Assembly (NCBI RefSeq): GCF_028687635.1
Contig: NZ_JAQTZS010000007.1
Coordinates: 54,143 to 118,142 of the forward strand
DNA length: 64,000 bases
From: Malikia sp.
GTDB lineage: Bacteria; Pseudomonadota; Gammaproteobacteria; Burkholderiales; Burkholderiaceae_C
Reading direction: 5' to 3'
Shown: positions 44,588-53,108 of the stretch, piece by piece
Layout of the letters: every line of letters starts with the position of its first letter
Position numbering within the stretch: position 1 is the stretch's first letter
Program-made: the position numbers and the translations under genes
Notes under the pieces: model-generated
The model's database searches: none
Told to the model about the DNA's origin: nothing
Seen by the model: the letters and a program-made list of their open reading frames with translations, nothing else

Positions 44588-45748
44588 ATGCAATACAGGA
44601 TTCGGCTCGCCGTCATGGCGCTGGTCACCGCCTTGGCGGCCTGCGGCGACAGCGATGGGCCACGCACCAGCGCGGTGCGGGTGGCGGGCGACAGCCTGAG
44701 CGACAGCGGAACTTTCGGCTTCAAGGCCACCGTGCAGGGCAGCAGCATGGCCGATACGCTGATCTGGGTCGATCATGTGGCCGATGCGGTGGGCGTCGCA
44801 GCCCTGTGCCCGCGCTATCTCGCATCGAACGCCGACACGGCCGCGCTCAATCCCGATCCCGCCTATTCGCGCTGTACCTCGCATGGGGTCGTCCGCGCCC
44901 GGGTCAATGTTCCGGACACGATGCCGGGCGGTGACGCGAGTCCCTTTTCCATCCTGCAGCAGCTCAAGGACATGACGGCGGCTGCCACCTTCGGACCGGA
45001 GGAGTTGTTGCTGGTCGACGGCGGCGGCAATGATGTCGCCGACCTGATGCGCGGCTACCTGACGCTGGCTTCCGACGCCGGGACGGCCTACCTGGGTCTG
45101 CTCGGCGAGCTGCTGACGCCGGCGCAACTCCAGGCGGCCCTGCTGGGAGGCGAGTCAGGCCTGGCGGCAGCCGGTGCGCAATACATGGAAGCCTTGGCGA
45201 ATCTCCTGGCCGATCAGTTGGTCACCCAGGCGCTGGGTCAGGGGGGGCAGCGCGTCGTGGTGCTGAACATACCAGCACTGAGCCGGACCCCCTATTTCCA
45301 GGCCATGCTGGCGCAGGTAGCGCAAGCCAATGGCGGTGGTGATGCCGGTGCGACCGCCGCTGCCCAGGTGCAAGCCATGGCCGACGGCTGGATCCAGGCT
45401 TTCAACAGCCAGCTCAAGCGGCGTTTCGCCAGCGAGCACAGGGTGGCCGTGGTGGATCTGCATGCCGAGCTCGCGCAATGGGTGGACAGTCCATCCACCT
45501 ATGGCTTCACCAATGCCAAGGACCCGGCCTGTCCGCCCACCGGCGTGCCCGATGCCCTTGGACTGCCCGCCTATTTCCTGGCTGATTGCTTCGCCGCCAG
45601 CCTCTCGGCCTATCCACCACCGACCGCCACCAGCCCTGAATGGTGGCAGACCTACGTGTTTGCCGACGACTACCATGGCACACCCAGGACCCATTTGCTG
45701 ATCGGGCAACTGGTCACCTCGACCTTGCGGGCCAGGGACTGGCTCTGA
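44588..45748 (+). CDS. GDSL/SGNH-family lipoprotein esterase
   Basis: 386 residues. A lipoprotein signal ends in TALAAC with lipidated Cys19. Block I is GDSLSDSG with Ser36, block III GGGNDVAD (about 145-152), and block V DDYHGTP with Asp360 and His363, completing the Ser-Asp-His triad. Such enzymes hydrolyse esters or lipids at the cell envelope. AGGGAGG is visible 8 nt before the ATG. It follows the tnpB element, whose insertion may have replaced part of its upstream region. Substrate unknown. Confidence 0.82.
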   Translation: MQYRIRLAVMALVTALAACGDSDGPRTSAVRVAGDSLSDSGTFGFKATVQGSSMADTLIWVDHVADAVGVAALCPRYLASNADTAALNPDPAYSRCTSHGVVRARVNVPDTMPGGDASPFSILQQLKDMTAAATFGPEELLLVDGGGNDVADLMRGYLTLASDAGTAYLGLLGELLTPAQLQAALLGGESGLAAAGAQYMEALANLLADQLVTQALGQGGQRVVVLNIPALSRTPYFQAMLAQVAQANGGGDAGATAAAQVQAMADGWIQAFNSQLKRRFASEHRVAVVDLHAELAQWVDSPSTYGFTNAKDPACPPTGVPDALGLPAYFLADCFAASLSAYPPPTATSPEWWQTYVFADDYHGTPRTHLLIGQLVTSTLRARDWL

Positions 45749-45794
45749 AGCGGCGGCCAGCCCTGTCAGGCGGGGCCTGTTCTTACAATCAGGC

Positions 45795-48176
45795 ATGTTT
45801 GAAAACGCTCTTTTTCCTGCCGATGCCTCGCCCCTGCTGCAGGGCCTCAACGCCGAGCAGCTGACGGCCGTGACGCTGCCGCCCGAGCCCGCGCTGATCC
45901 TGGCCGGCGCCGGCTCCGGCAAGACGCGCGTGCTGACCACGCGCATCGCCTGGCTGCTGCAGACCGGCCAGCTCACGCCGGGCGGCCTGCTGGCCGTGAC
46001 CTTCACCAACAAGGCGGCCAAGGAGATGCTGACCCGCCTGTCGGCCATGCTGCCGGTCAATGTGCGCGGCATGTGGATCGGCACCTTTCATGGCCTGTGC
46101 CATCGCCTGCTGCGCGCGCACTGGAAGCTCGCCAGCCTGCCGCAGTCCTTCCAGATCCTGGACACGCAGGATCAGCTCAGCGCGATCAAGCGCCTGTGCA
46201 AGCAGCACCAGATCGACGAGGAGCGCTATCCCCCGAAACAGCTGCAGCGCTTCATCGCCGCCTGCAAGGAGGATGGACTGCGCGCCCACCAGATGAACCC
46301 GCGCGACGAGGACCAGCGCCGCAAGATCGAGTTCTACCAGCTCTACGAGGCGCAGTGCCAGCGCGAGGGCGTGGTCGACTTCGGCGAGCTGATGCTGCGC
46401 TGCCATGAGTTGCTGCGCGACCAGGACGCGGTGCGCGAGCATTACCAGCGCCGCTTTCGCCATATCCTGGTCGACGAGTTCCAGGACACCAACAAGCTGC
46501 AGTACGCCTGGCTCAAGCTGCTGGCGGGCCATGAGGAGAACGGCCGCTTCGTGCCGGCCGGCAATGCGGTGCTGGCGGTCGGCGACGACGACCAGAGCAT
46601 CTACGCCTTCCGTGGCGCGCGGGTCGGCAACATGGCCGATTTCGTGCGCGAGTTCGAGGTCAGGCACCAGATCAAGCTGGAGCAGAACTACCGCAGCCAC
46701 GGCAACATCCTGCAAGCGGCCAACCAGCTGATCGAGCACAACAGCGCCCGTCTGGGCAAGAACCTGCGCACCGAGCAGGGCGCCGGCGAGCCGATCCGGG
46801 TCTACGAGGCGGCCAGCGACTTCGCCGAGTCCGACTGGCTGATCGACGAGATCAAGAGCCTGGTGGCCGAGGGCTGGTCGCGCCAGGAAGTCGCCGTGCT
46901 CTACCGCAGCAACGCGCAAAGCCGGGTCATCGAGACCGCGCTGTTCCGCGCCGGCCTGCCGTACCGCGTCTACGGCGGCCTGCGCTTCTTCGAGCGCGCC
47001 GAGGTCAAGCATGCGCTGGCCTATCTGCGCCTGCTCGACAACCCGAATGACGACACCAGCTTGCTGCGCGTGGTGAATTTTCCGCCGCGCGGCATCGGTG
47101 CGCGCTCGATCGAGCAGTTGCAGGACGCCGCGCGCGCTTGCGGCTGCTCGCTGCACGATGCGGCCAGCAGCCTGGGCGGCGCGGCTGGCACCAAGCTGTC
47201 GCTCTTTGTCGCCAGGATGGATGTGCTGCGCGAGCAGACCGAGGGCCGCACGCTGCGCGAGATCATCGACCTGATGCTGCGGCACAGCGGCCTGCTCGAA
47301 CATTACCGCGCCGACCGCGACGGCGCCGACCGGGTCGAGAACCTGGAGGAACTGGTCAACGCGGCCGAAAGCTTCGTGTTGCAGGAGGGTTTTGGCCGCG
47401 ATGCGGTGGCGCTGCCGCTCGACGAGACCGCGCCGGCCGGTCCGGGGGGGCAGCCCGCCGACAGTGGCGAGACGCTGAGCCCGCTGGCGGCCTTCCTGAC
47501 GCATGCGGCGCTGGAGTCTGGCGACAACCAGGCGCAGGTCGGCCAGGACGCGGTCCAGCTGATGACGGTGCACGCGGCCAAGGGCCTGGAGTTCGACGCG
47601 GTCTTCATCACCGGCCTGGAGGAGGGGCTGTTCCCGCACGAGAACAGCCTGAGCGACCGCGACGGCCTGGAGGAGGAGCGCCGCCTGATGTACGTGGCGA
47701 TCACGCGCGCCAGGAAGCGCCTGTACCTGAGCCACGCGCAGACCCGCATGCTGCATGGCCAGACCCGCTACAACCTGCGCAGTCGCTTCCTGGACGAACT
47801 GCCCGAGCCTTGCCTGAAATGGATCAGTCCGAGGCAGGGCGGCTGGGGTACGGGACTGGGTTCCGGTTTCGGCTCGGGCCAGTCAGGCCGCGCGGGGCAG
47901 CCAGCCTGGGGCCGCGGCGGGCTGGGAGACTCGGGTTCGGGCCGCCAAGGTGGCGGCAAGGAGGCGGCCTACAGCGGCGCTGGCAGCGTGCCGGCGCGCA
48001 AGGCGGCAGCTGCGCACGGCATCCGGGCCGGCATGCAGGTGTTTCACCCCAAGTTCGGCGAGGGCAAGGTGCTGACCCTCGAAGGGCAGGGTGACGACGC
48101 GCGCGCCCAGGTCAATTTCCCGCGCCACGGCACCAAGTGGCTGGCGCTGGCGATCGCCAAGTTGACGCCGGTCTGA
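45795..48176 (+). CDS. uvrD: ATP-dependent DNA helicase UvrD/PcrA
   Basis: 793 residues, superfamily 1A helicase. Walker A is LAGAGSGKTRVL with Lys43, motif II VDEFQDTNKLQ (about 224), motif III DDDQSIYAFRGA, motif IV QNYRS, and motif VI YVAITRARKRLYL. It unwinds 3' to 5' in nucleotide-excision and mismatch repair. The C-terminus has a Gly/Ser-rich linker and a small Tudor-like domain (VFHPKFGEGKVLTLEGQGDDARAQVNF) typical of UvrD/PcrA for RNA polymerase contact. TACAAT ends 5 nt before the ATG, so the mRNA may be leaderless. Confidence 0.95.
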   Translation: MFENALFPADASPLLQGLNAEQLTAVTLPPEPALILAGAGSGKTRVLTTRIAWLLQTGQLTPGGLLAVTFTNKAAKEMLTRLSAMLPVNVRGMWIGTFHGLCHRLLRAHWKLASLPQSFQILDTQDQLSAIKRLCKQHQIDEERYPPKQLQRFIAACKEDGLRAHQMNPRDEDQRRKIEFYQLYEAQCQREGVVDFGELMLRCHELLRDQDAVREHYQRRFRHILVDEFQDTNKLQYAWLKLLAGHEENGRFVPAGNAVLAVGDDDQSIYAFRGARVGNMADFVREFEVRHQIKLEQNYRSHGNILQAANQLIEHNSARLGKNLRTEQGAGEPIRVYEAASDFAESDWLIDEIKSLVAEGWSRQEVAVLYRSNAQSRVIETALFRAGLPYRVYGGLRFFERAEVKHALAYLRLLDNPNDDTSLLRVVNFPPRGIGARSIEQLQDAARACGCSLHDAASSLGGAAGTKLSLFVARMDVLREQTEGRTLREIIDLMLRHSGLLEHYRADRDGADRVENLEELVNAAESFVLQEGFGRDAVALPLDETAPAGPGGQPADSGETLSPLAAFLTHAALESGDNQAQVGQDAVQLMTVHAAKGLEFDAVFITGLEEGLFPHENSLSDRDGLEEERRLMYVAITRARKRLYLSHAQTRMLHGQTRYNLRSRFLDELPEPCLKWISPRQGGWGTGLGSGFGSGQSGRAGQPAWGRGGLGDSGSGRQGGGKEAAYSGAGSVPARKAAAAHGIRAGMQVFHPKFGEGKVLTLEGQGDDARAQVNFPRHGTKWLALAIAKLTPV

Positions 48177-48210
48177 GCCCGGCGTGCGGCCGCGGTGCCG
48201 CAGCGGGCTT
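48176..48210. terminator. Hairpin terminator between uvrD and cheB
   Basis: AGCCCG (48176-48181) pairs with CGGGCT (48204-48209), with a nested GCGGC/GCCGC stem inside. It begins at the last base of the uvrD stop. It lies between convergent genes and can fold on both strands, though the T-run is short. Confidence 0.6.
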
Positions 48211-48228
48211 TGCGCTCGGCGGGTCGCC

Positions 48229-49293
48229 TCAGGCGGTCTTGTTGTAGCGCAGGATCCGGTCCGCGATCTCCGCCAGCGGCACGACCTCGCCGACACCGCC
48301 GAGCTTGATGGCCTCCTTGGCCATCCCGAAGACGACACTGCTGGCCTCGTCCTGGGCGATGGTGCGGGCCCCCGCCTGGTGCAGCTCGCGCAGGCCGCGT
48401 GCCCCGTCGTCGCCCATGCCGGTCATGATCACGCCGATGGTGTTCTTGCCGGCGATGGCTGCCGCCGAGCCGAACAGCACGTCGACCGAGGGCCGATGGT
48501 GGTTGACCGGCGGCCCATCGAATACCTCGACCTGGTATTGCGCACCGCTGCGCGCCAGTCGCGTGTGCATGCCACCCGGGGCAATCAGTACCACGCCGGG
48601 CAGCACCCGGTCGCCGTGGCGGGCCTCGCGTACCTCCATCGCGCACAGGCCATCGAGTCGCTGCGACAGCGCGGCGGTGAACTTGGCGGGCATGTGCTGC
48701 ACGATCACCACGCCTGGCGCATCGCGCGGCAGGCGCGGCAGCACCTGCTCGATGGCCTGCACCCCGCCGGTGGAGATCCCGATCACGACGACCTTGTGGC
48801 TGGTGGCGAACAGCGGCCGTGACGTGACTGCGGCCGGGCTGGGTGGCGCGCTGGCAGCGGGCGGCTTGGCGCGCGTCTGGCGCACGGCGCTGCGACTGGC
48901 GTTGCGGATGGCCTGGATCAGGCCGTTGCCCTCATCCTGCAGGAAGCCCTTGAGGCCCAGGCTCGGCTTGGTGACGAAGGCAACGGCCCCGAGTTCCATG
49001 GCGGTCAGCGTGGTTTCCGCGCCCTCGGTGGTGAGGGTCGAGCACATCACGACCGGAATCGGATGGCTGGTCATCAGCTGGCGCAGGAAGGTCAGGCCAT
49101 CCATGCGCCGCATTTCGACGTCCAGCACGATCACATCCGGTGTTTCCTTCTTGAGGAAGTCCTGCGCGAGCAGGGGGTCCGGCAAGGCGGCGATCACCTG
49201 AAAACCGTGCTGGCGCAGCACATCGGCCAGCACGCGTCGAACCACGGCCGAGTCGTCGACCAGCATGACCCGGATGGGTCGGACGGTATTCAT
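48229..49293 (-). CDS. cheB: Chemotaxis protein-glutamate methylesterase CheB
   Basis: 354 residues. The N-terminal receiver has the acidic pair VDDS (13-14) and phospho-acceptor Asp58 (VIVLDVEM). A 45-residue Ala/Pro linker precedes the methylesterase domain with Ser174 (IGISTGG), His200 (VQHMPAKF) and Asp296 (TGMGDDGARG). It demethylates and deamidates receptors when phosphorylated by CheA. I chose ATG 49293; a TTG at 49311 is possible. Last gene of the operon, 35 nt after cheR. Confidence 0.94.
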   Translation of the reverse strand: MNTVRPIRVMLVDDSAVVRRVLADVLRQHGFQVIAALPDPLLAQDFLKKETPDVIVLDVEMRRMDGLTFLRQLMTSHPIPVVMCSTLTTEGAETTLTAMELGAVAFVTKPSLGLKGFLQDEGNGLIQAIRNASRSAVRQTRAKPPAASAPPSPAAVTSRPLFATSHKVVVIGISTGGVQAIEQVLPRLPRDAPGVVIVQHMPAKFTAALSQRLDGLCAMEVREARHGDRVLPGVVLIAPGGMHTRLARSGAQYQVEVFDGPPVNHHRPSVDVLFGSAAAIAGKNTIGVIMTGMGDDGARGLRELHQAGARTIAQDEASSVVFGMAKEAIKLGGVGEVVPLAEIADRILRYNKTA

Positions 49294-49328
49294 CGTGTGC
49301 TTGTCAGCCAAATATCAAAAGGTGTTCA

Positions 49329-50168
49329 TTATCCCAGCTTTGTGTGACGATTTCGTGACTCGTCCTCGACAGCTCGGTAGATCGAAGGGGCGACCTGCTG
49401 CAGGCCCGGATGGGGGGTGCCCCGCAACGATTCGGCATGGCCGGTGTACAGGTAGGCCCCCGGTTTCAGACGCTGGATCACGTTCGCGATCAGCTGGGAC
49501 TTGGCCTCGCCCTCGAAGTAGATCAGCACGTTGCGCAGGAAGATCACGTCGAACAGGCCCAGCTCCGGCATCGGATGCAGCAGGTTGCCGACCTCGAAAC
49601 GCACCTTGGCGCGCAGCTCCCGATTCATCAGGACCTGCCCGCGGTAGGCGCCTTCGCCACGCAGGCACCAGCGCTTGAGATCGGCTTGCTCGATCCGGGA
49701 ACAGCGTTCGGCCACATAAAGGCCTTGGCGCGCCTGAGCCACGACCCGGGTCGACAGATCGGTTCCGATCACCTCCCAGGGGCGGGCGCCGGCGTGACGT
49801 GCCAGTGTCATGGCGATCGAATAAGCCTCCTCGCCCGAGGAGGCCGCCGCGCTCCAGACCCGCAGCATCTGTCGGCCCGGGTCATGGCGCAGCAGATGGG
49901 CCAGTTGCTTGAAGTGCTCCGACTCCCGGAAGAAATAGGTTTCGTTGGTGGTCAGCAGGTCGATCACATGCCTGGCCTCGTCGCTCTGCGGCGCGGCCAG
50001 GATCCGGGTCACATAGTCGTCCAGGGTCGCGCACTTGAGCCTGGCGGCTTCGCGTGTCAGCCGGCTGACCACCAGCTGCCGCTTGGTGGGCTGGAGCCGG
50101 ATGCCGGAATGTTGATAGAAGAAGTTCGTGATCGCGGCGAGGCTGTGCGCCGACAGGGTTGTGCTCAT
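49329..50168 (-). CDS. cheR: Chemotaxis protein methyltransferase CheR
   Basis: 279 residues. The N-terminal helical domain contains TTNETYFFRE. The SAM-binding fold has VWSAAASSGEEAYSIAM and FDVIFLRNVLIYF. It methylates glutamates on the receptor with S-adenosylmethionine. It starts 4 nt after cheW. The receptor in this operon has no recognisable C-terminal NWETF-type tether, so CheR probably binds it directly. Confidence 0.95.
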   Translation of the reverse strand: MSTTLSAHSLAAITNFFYQHSGIRLQPTKRQLVVSRLTREAARLKCATLDDYVTRILAAPQSDEARHVIDLLTTNETYFFRESEHFKQLAHLLRHDPGRQMLRVWSAAASSGEEAYSIAMTLARHAGARPWEVIGTDLSTRVVAQARQGLYVAERCSRIEQADLKRWCLRGEGAYRGQVLMNRELRAKVRFEVGNLLHPMPELGLFDVIFLRNVLIYFEGEAKSQLIANVIQRLKPGAYLYTGHAESLRGTPHPGLQQVAPSIYRAVEDESRNRHTKLG

Positions 50169-50172
50169 GCGT

Positions 50173-50631
50173 TCAGTCTCCCACCGCCGTCAGTGATTCC
50201 AGCTGCTCGATCGAGAGCACCTGCATGGGTTCGAGCAGCAGCACGATCCTGTCGGGCAGCCGGATCATGCCTTGCAGGAATTCCCGCGCGATCTGGGTGC
50301 CGAACTGCGGCGGCTCATTGATCTGGTCGGCGCCGATCTCCACCACCTCGTGCACCGCATCGACCATCACGCCCAGCGTTTGCCGGCCTTCCCCGGCGTC
50401 GAGCTCGAAGATCACCACGCAGCTGCGCCAGCCCGGCTCGGTGCGCGCCAGGCCGCAGCGCTGGGCCAGGTCGATCACCGGGATGACGGAGCCGCGCAGG
50501 TTCATCACGCCGCGCAGGAAGCCCGGCATCATGGGCACCGGGGTCAGCTCGGGCAGCTCGATCAGCTCCTTGACCAACTCGATCGGTACCGCGAAGGTAT
50601 TGCCCTGGAGGGCAAAGGTCAGGGCCTGCAT
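50173..50631 (-). CDS. cheW: Chemotaxis coupling protein CheW
   Basis: 152 residues, a single CheW domain. FALQGNTFAVPIELVKELI and MPGFLRGVMNLRGSVIPVIDL are the family core. It links the receptor to CheA in the signalling array. Its ATG shares one base with the receptor stop (TGATG), so translation is coupled. Confidence 0.94.
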   Translation of the reverse strand: MQALTFALQGNTFAVPIELVKELIELPELTPVPMMPGFLRGVMNLRGSVIPVIDLAQRCGLARTEPGWRSCVVIFELDAGEGRQTLGVMVDAVHEVVEIGADQINEPPQFGTQIAREFLQGMIRLPDRIVLLLEPMQVLSIEQLESLTAVGD

Positions 50632-53108
50632 CAGTACTTGGTGAAGCTGGACTCGTCGATCGCGAGCGAGTCGTGCATCGAAATGCCACCGAAACTCATG
50701 GCGCGCTGCGGCGCCGGCCGTTCGGTGCGTGGCCGGTTCTGGTGCTGGAGGCTGCGCGGCTGCGCCGGCATCAGCTGGGCGTACTGGCTATCGAAGTGGC
50801 TCTCCGCCTGGCTGTAGCCGTCCTTGAAGAAACTCATCATCTGCTGCAGCTGCGCGGCCTGGCCCGACATCTGCTCGGCGGTGGCCGCCAGCTCCTCGGA
50901 GGCGGCGGCATTGTGCTGGGTCGACTGGCCCAGCTGGCTCATGGCCGCGTTGATCTGGGCCACGCCCTCGGTCTGCTCGGCGCTGGCCTCCGTGATCTCC
51001 TGCACCAGATCCGAGGTCTTGCGGATCGAGGGCACCATCTCGGTCAGCAGCATGCCGGCGCGCTCGGCCATGCCGACCGAATTGGTGGCGAGCTGGCCGA
51101 TTTCCTGCGCGGCCACCTGGCTGCGCTCGGCCAGCTTGCGCACTTCCGCGGCGACCACGGCGAAGCCGCGACCGTGCTCGCCAGCGCGCGCGGCCTCGAT
51201 CGCCGCGTTGAGCGCGAGCAGATTGGTCTGGTAGGCGATGTCGTCGATGATCGAGACCCTGGTCGCGATCTGCTTCATCGCATCGACCGTCTGGGCCACC
51301 GCGACCCCGCCTTCGACCGCCTCCTTGGCGGCCTTGGTGGCCATGCCGTCGGTGATCTTGGCATTGTCGGAGTTCTGGCTGATCGAGCCCGACATGATCT
51401 GCATCGACGCGGTGGTCTGCTCCGCGGTAGCGGCTTGCTCGCTGGCCGCCTGTGACAGCGATTGCGAGGTGGCCGAGATCTGGCCGGCGGCACCGCTGAG
51501 CGCATCGGCGGCCGAACGCACCTCATGCAGGGTGTCGGCCAGCTTGCGCATGGTGCTGTTGACGACGTCCTTGATCTCCGCGAACGCGCCCTGGTAGGCG
51601 CCCTCGACCGTTTGCGTCATGTCGCCGCGCTCCATCAGCTTGAGCACGCTCTGGATCTCCTGCAGCGGATGGGCGATGGCGTCGAGCGTGCCGTTGATGC
51701 CATCGACGATCTTGCGGAAGTCGCCATGGTGCCGGCTCGGGTCGGCGCGCGTCAGCAGTCGGCCCTGCACCGCGGCCGCCGCCAGGGTGTCCGCATCCGT
51801 CACCAGCTGGGCCACGGCATCGATCGCGCTGTTGAGGTTGAGCTTGACCTGCTCGAACACCCCTTGCGCCTCGCGCGTGATGCGCTGCGCGAGGTTGCCG
51901 GCGGCCAAGGCGCACATGACCTGGTCCACGTCGCCGATCACGCCCGAGAGCTTGTCGCTGGCGGCGTTGGCATCGTCCTTGATCTGGGCGAAGGAGCCCG
52001 AGTAGTCGCGCGTGATGCGTTGCGTGAGATCCCCGGCCGACAGGGCGCTGAAGATGCGCTGGATGTCGGAGAAGGTCAGGCGGGTGGTCTCCATCAGGCT
52101 GTTGACGCCCTCGCACAGGATGCGGATCGGTCCGACCTTGTCTTCCATTGAAATGCGTTGCTCCAGGTCGCCGTTGCGCGCCGCCGTGGTCACGCGCTGG
52201 GCCTGCTCCACCGCCTGCTCCAGCATCTGGGTGGATTCGATCTGGGCGGTGATGTCGGTGGCCAGCTTGATGACCTTGACGACCCGGCCCATTTCGTCCT
52301 TGACCGGCGCGTAGGTGGCCTGCAGGTACACGGTCCGGCCCGCCTTGTTGACGCGCTTGAAGATCTCATTGCGGGGCTTGCCGTGGCTGAGGTCGCGCCA
52401 GAACTGGGCATAGCCGGCAGTGGCGGCCTCGGCCTGATCGACGAACATCCGATGCAGCTCGCCGATCACCTCGTCGCGCTGGTAGCCCATCAATTGCAGG
52501 AACTTGTTGTTGGCCGACAGCACCTGGCTATCGAGGTCGAACTCGATGTAGGCGTAGGAGGCATCGATCGCTTCCAGGATGCCGCGCGCGTTCTGGCGCT
52601 CGATCTCGATGGCGGTGATGTCGTAGCGCACCCCCATGTATTTCATCGGCTTGCCGTTGTCCCCCAGGATCGGCGCCACGACGGCATCGACGTAGTAGGG
52701 GGTTCCGTCCTTGGCGCGGTTCTTGATGACCCCGCGGAAAATGTCGCCCCGACCGATGGTCGCCCACATCTGCTTGAAGGTCTCCCGTGGCATGTCGGGA
52801 TGGCGGGTCGTGCTGTGCGGGCGGCCCAGCAACTCCTCACGGCCGTAGCGGGACACCTCGGTGAACTTGTCGTTGATCGACAGGATGTCGCCCTTCTTGT
52901 CGGCCTCCGAGACGATGCTGGTCAGGTTCATGATGTCGCAGCGCACCTTGAGCTCGGCTTCGACCTCGCTCAGGCGGGCCTGGGTCTTGGCCAGTTCGCT
53001 CTCGGCGGCCTGCAAGGCGGTTTGCTTGCGTTCCAGTTCGTCCTGCGCGCGCTGCAGTTCGGAGCCGGCCACGAGACGGGCGATCCACGAAGGGTTGTGC
53101 TGATTCAT
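50631..53108 (-). CDS. Soluble chemoreceptor: PAS-PAS-five HAMP-like repeats-MCP signalling domain
   Basis: 825 residues with no membrane segment. A coiled coil (15-55) is followed by an Aer-like PAS (about 60-168) with [14 protein letters not shown] and [17 protein letters not shown], then a second PAS (175-290). From about 300 to 530 five HAMP-like units follow with GDL at 313, GDL 359, GNL 404, GRL 449 and GDM 495, a period of 45-46 residues. The signalling hairpin tip is [22 protein letters not shown] (626-647, approximately). Aer-type PAS domains often hold FAD, so redox or oxygen sensing is a fair inference. It overlaps cheA by ATGA and cheW by one base. The C-terminal tail of about 60 residues is Gln/Pro/Arg-rich. 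Confidence 0.88.
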   Translation of the reverse strand: MNQHNPSWIARLVAGSELQRAQDELERKQTALQAAESELAKTQARLSEVEAELKVRCDIMNLTSIVSEADKKGDILSINDKFTEVSRYGREELLGRPHSTTRHPDMPRETFKQMWATIGRGDIFRGVIKNRAKDGTPYYVDAVVAPILGDNGKPMKYMGVRYDITAIEIERQNARGILEAIDASYAYIEFDLDSQVLSANNKFLQLMGYQRDEVIGELHRMFVDQAEAATAGYAQFWRDLSHGKPRNEIFKRVNKAGRTVYLQATYAPVKDEMGRVVKVIKLATDITAQIESTQMLEQAVEQAQRVTTAARNGDLEQRISMEDKVGPIRILCEGVNSLMETTRLTFSDIQRIFSALSAGDLTQRITRDYSGSFAQIKDDANAASDKLSGVIGDVDQVMCALAAGNLAQRITREAQGVFEQVKLNLNSAIDAVAQLVTDADTLAAAAVQGRLLTRADPSRHHGDFRKIVDGINGTLDAIAHPLQEIQSVLKLMERGDMTQTVEGAYQGAFAEIKDVVNSTMRKLADTLHEVRSAADALSGAAGQISATSQSLSQAASEQAATAEQTTASMQIMSGSISQNSDNAKITDGMATKAAKEAVEGGVAVAQTVDAMKQIATRVSIIDDIAYQTNLLALNAAIEAARAGEHGRGFAVVAAEVRKLAERSQVAAQEIGQLATNSVGMAERAGMLLTEMVPSIRKTSDLVQEITEASAEQTEGVAQINAAMSQLGQSTQHNAAASEELAATAEQMSGQAAQLQQMMSFFKDGYSQAESHFDSQYAQLMPAQPRSLQHQNRPRTERPAPQRAMSFGGISMHDSLAIDESSFTKY

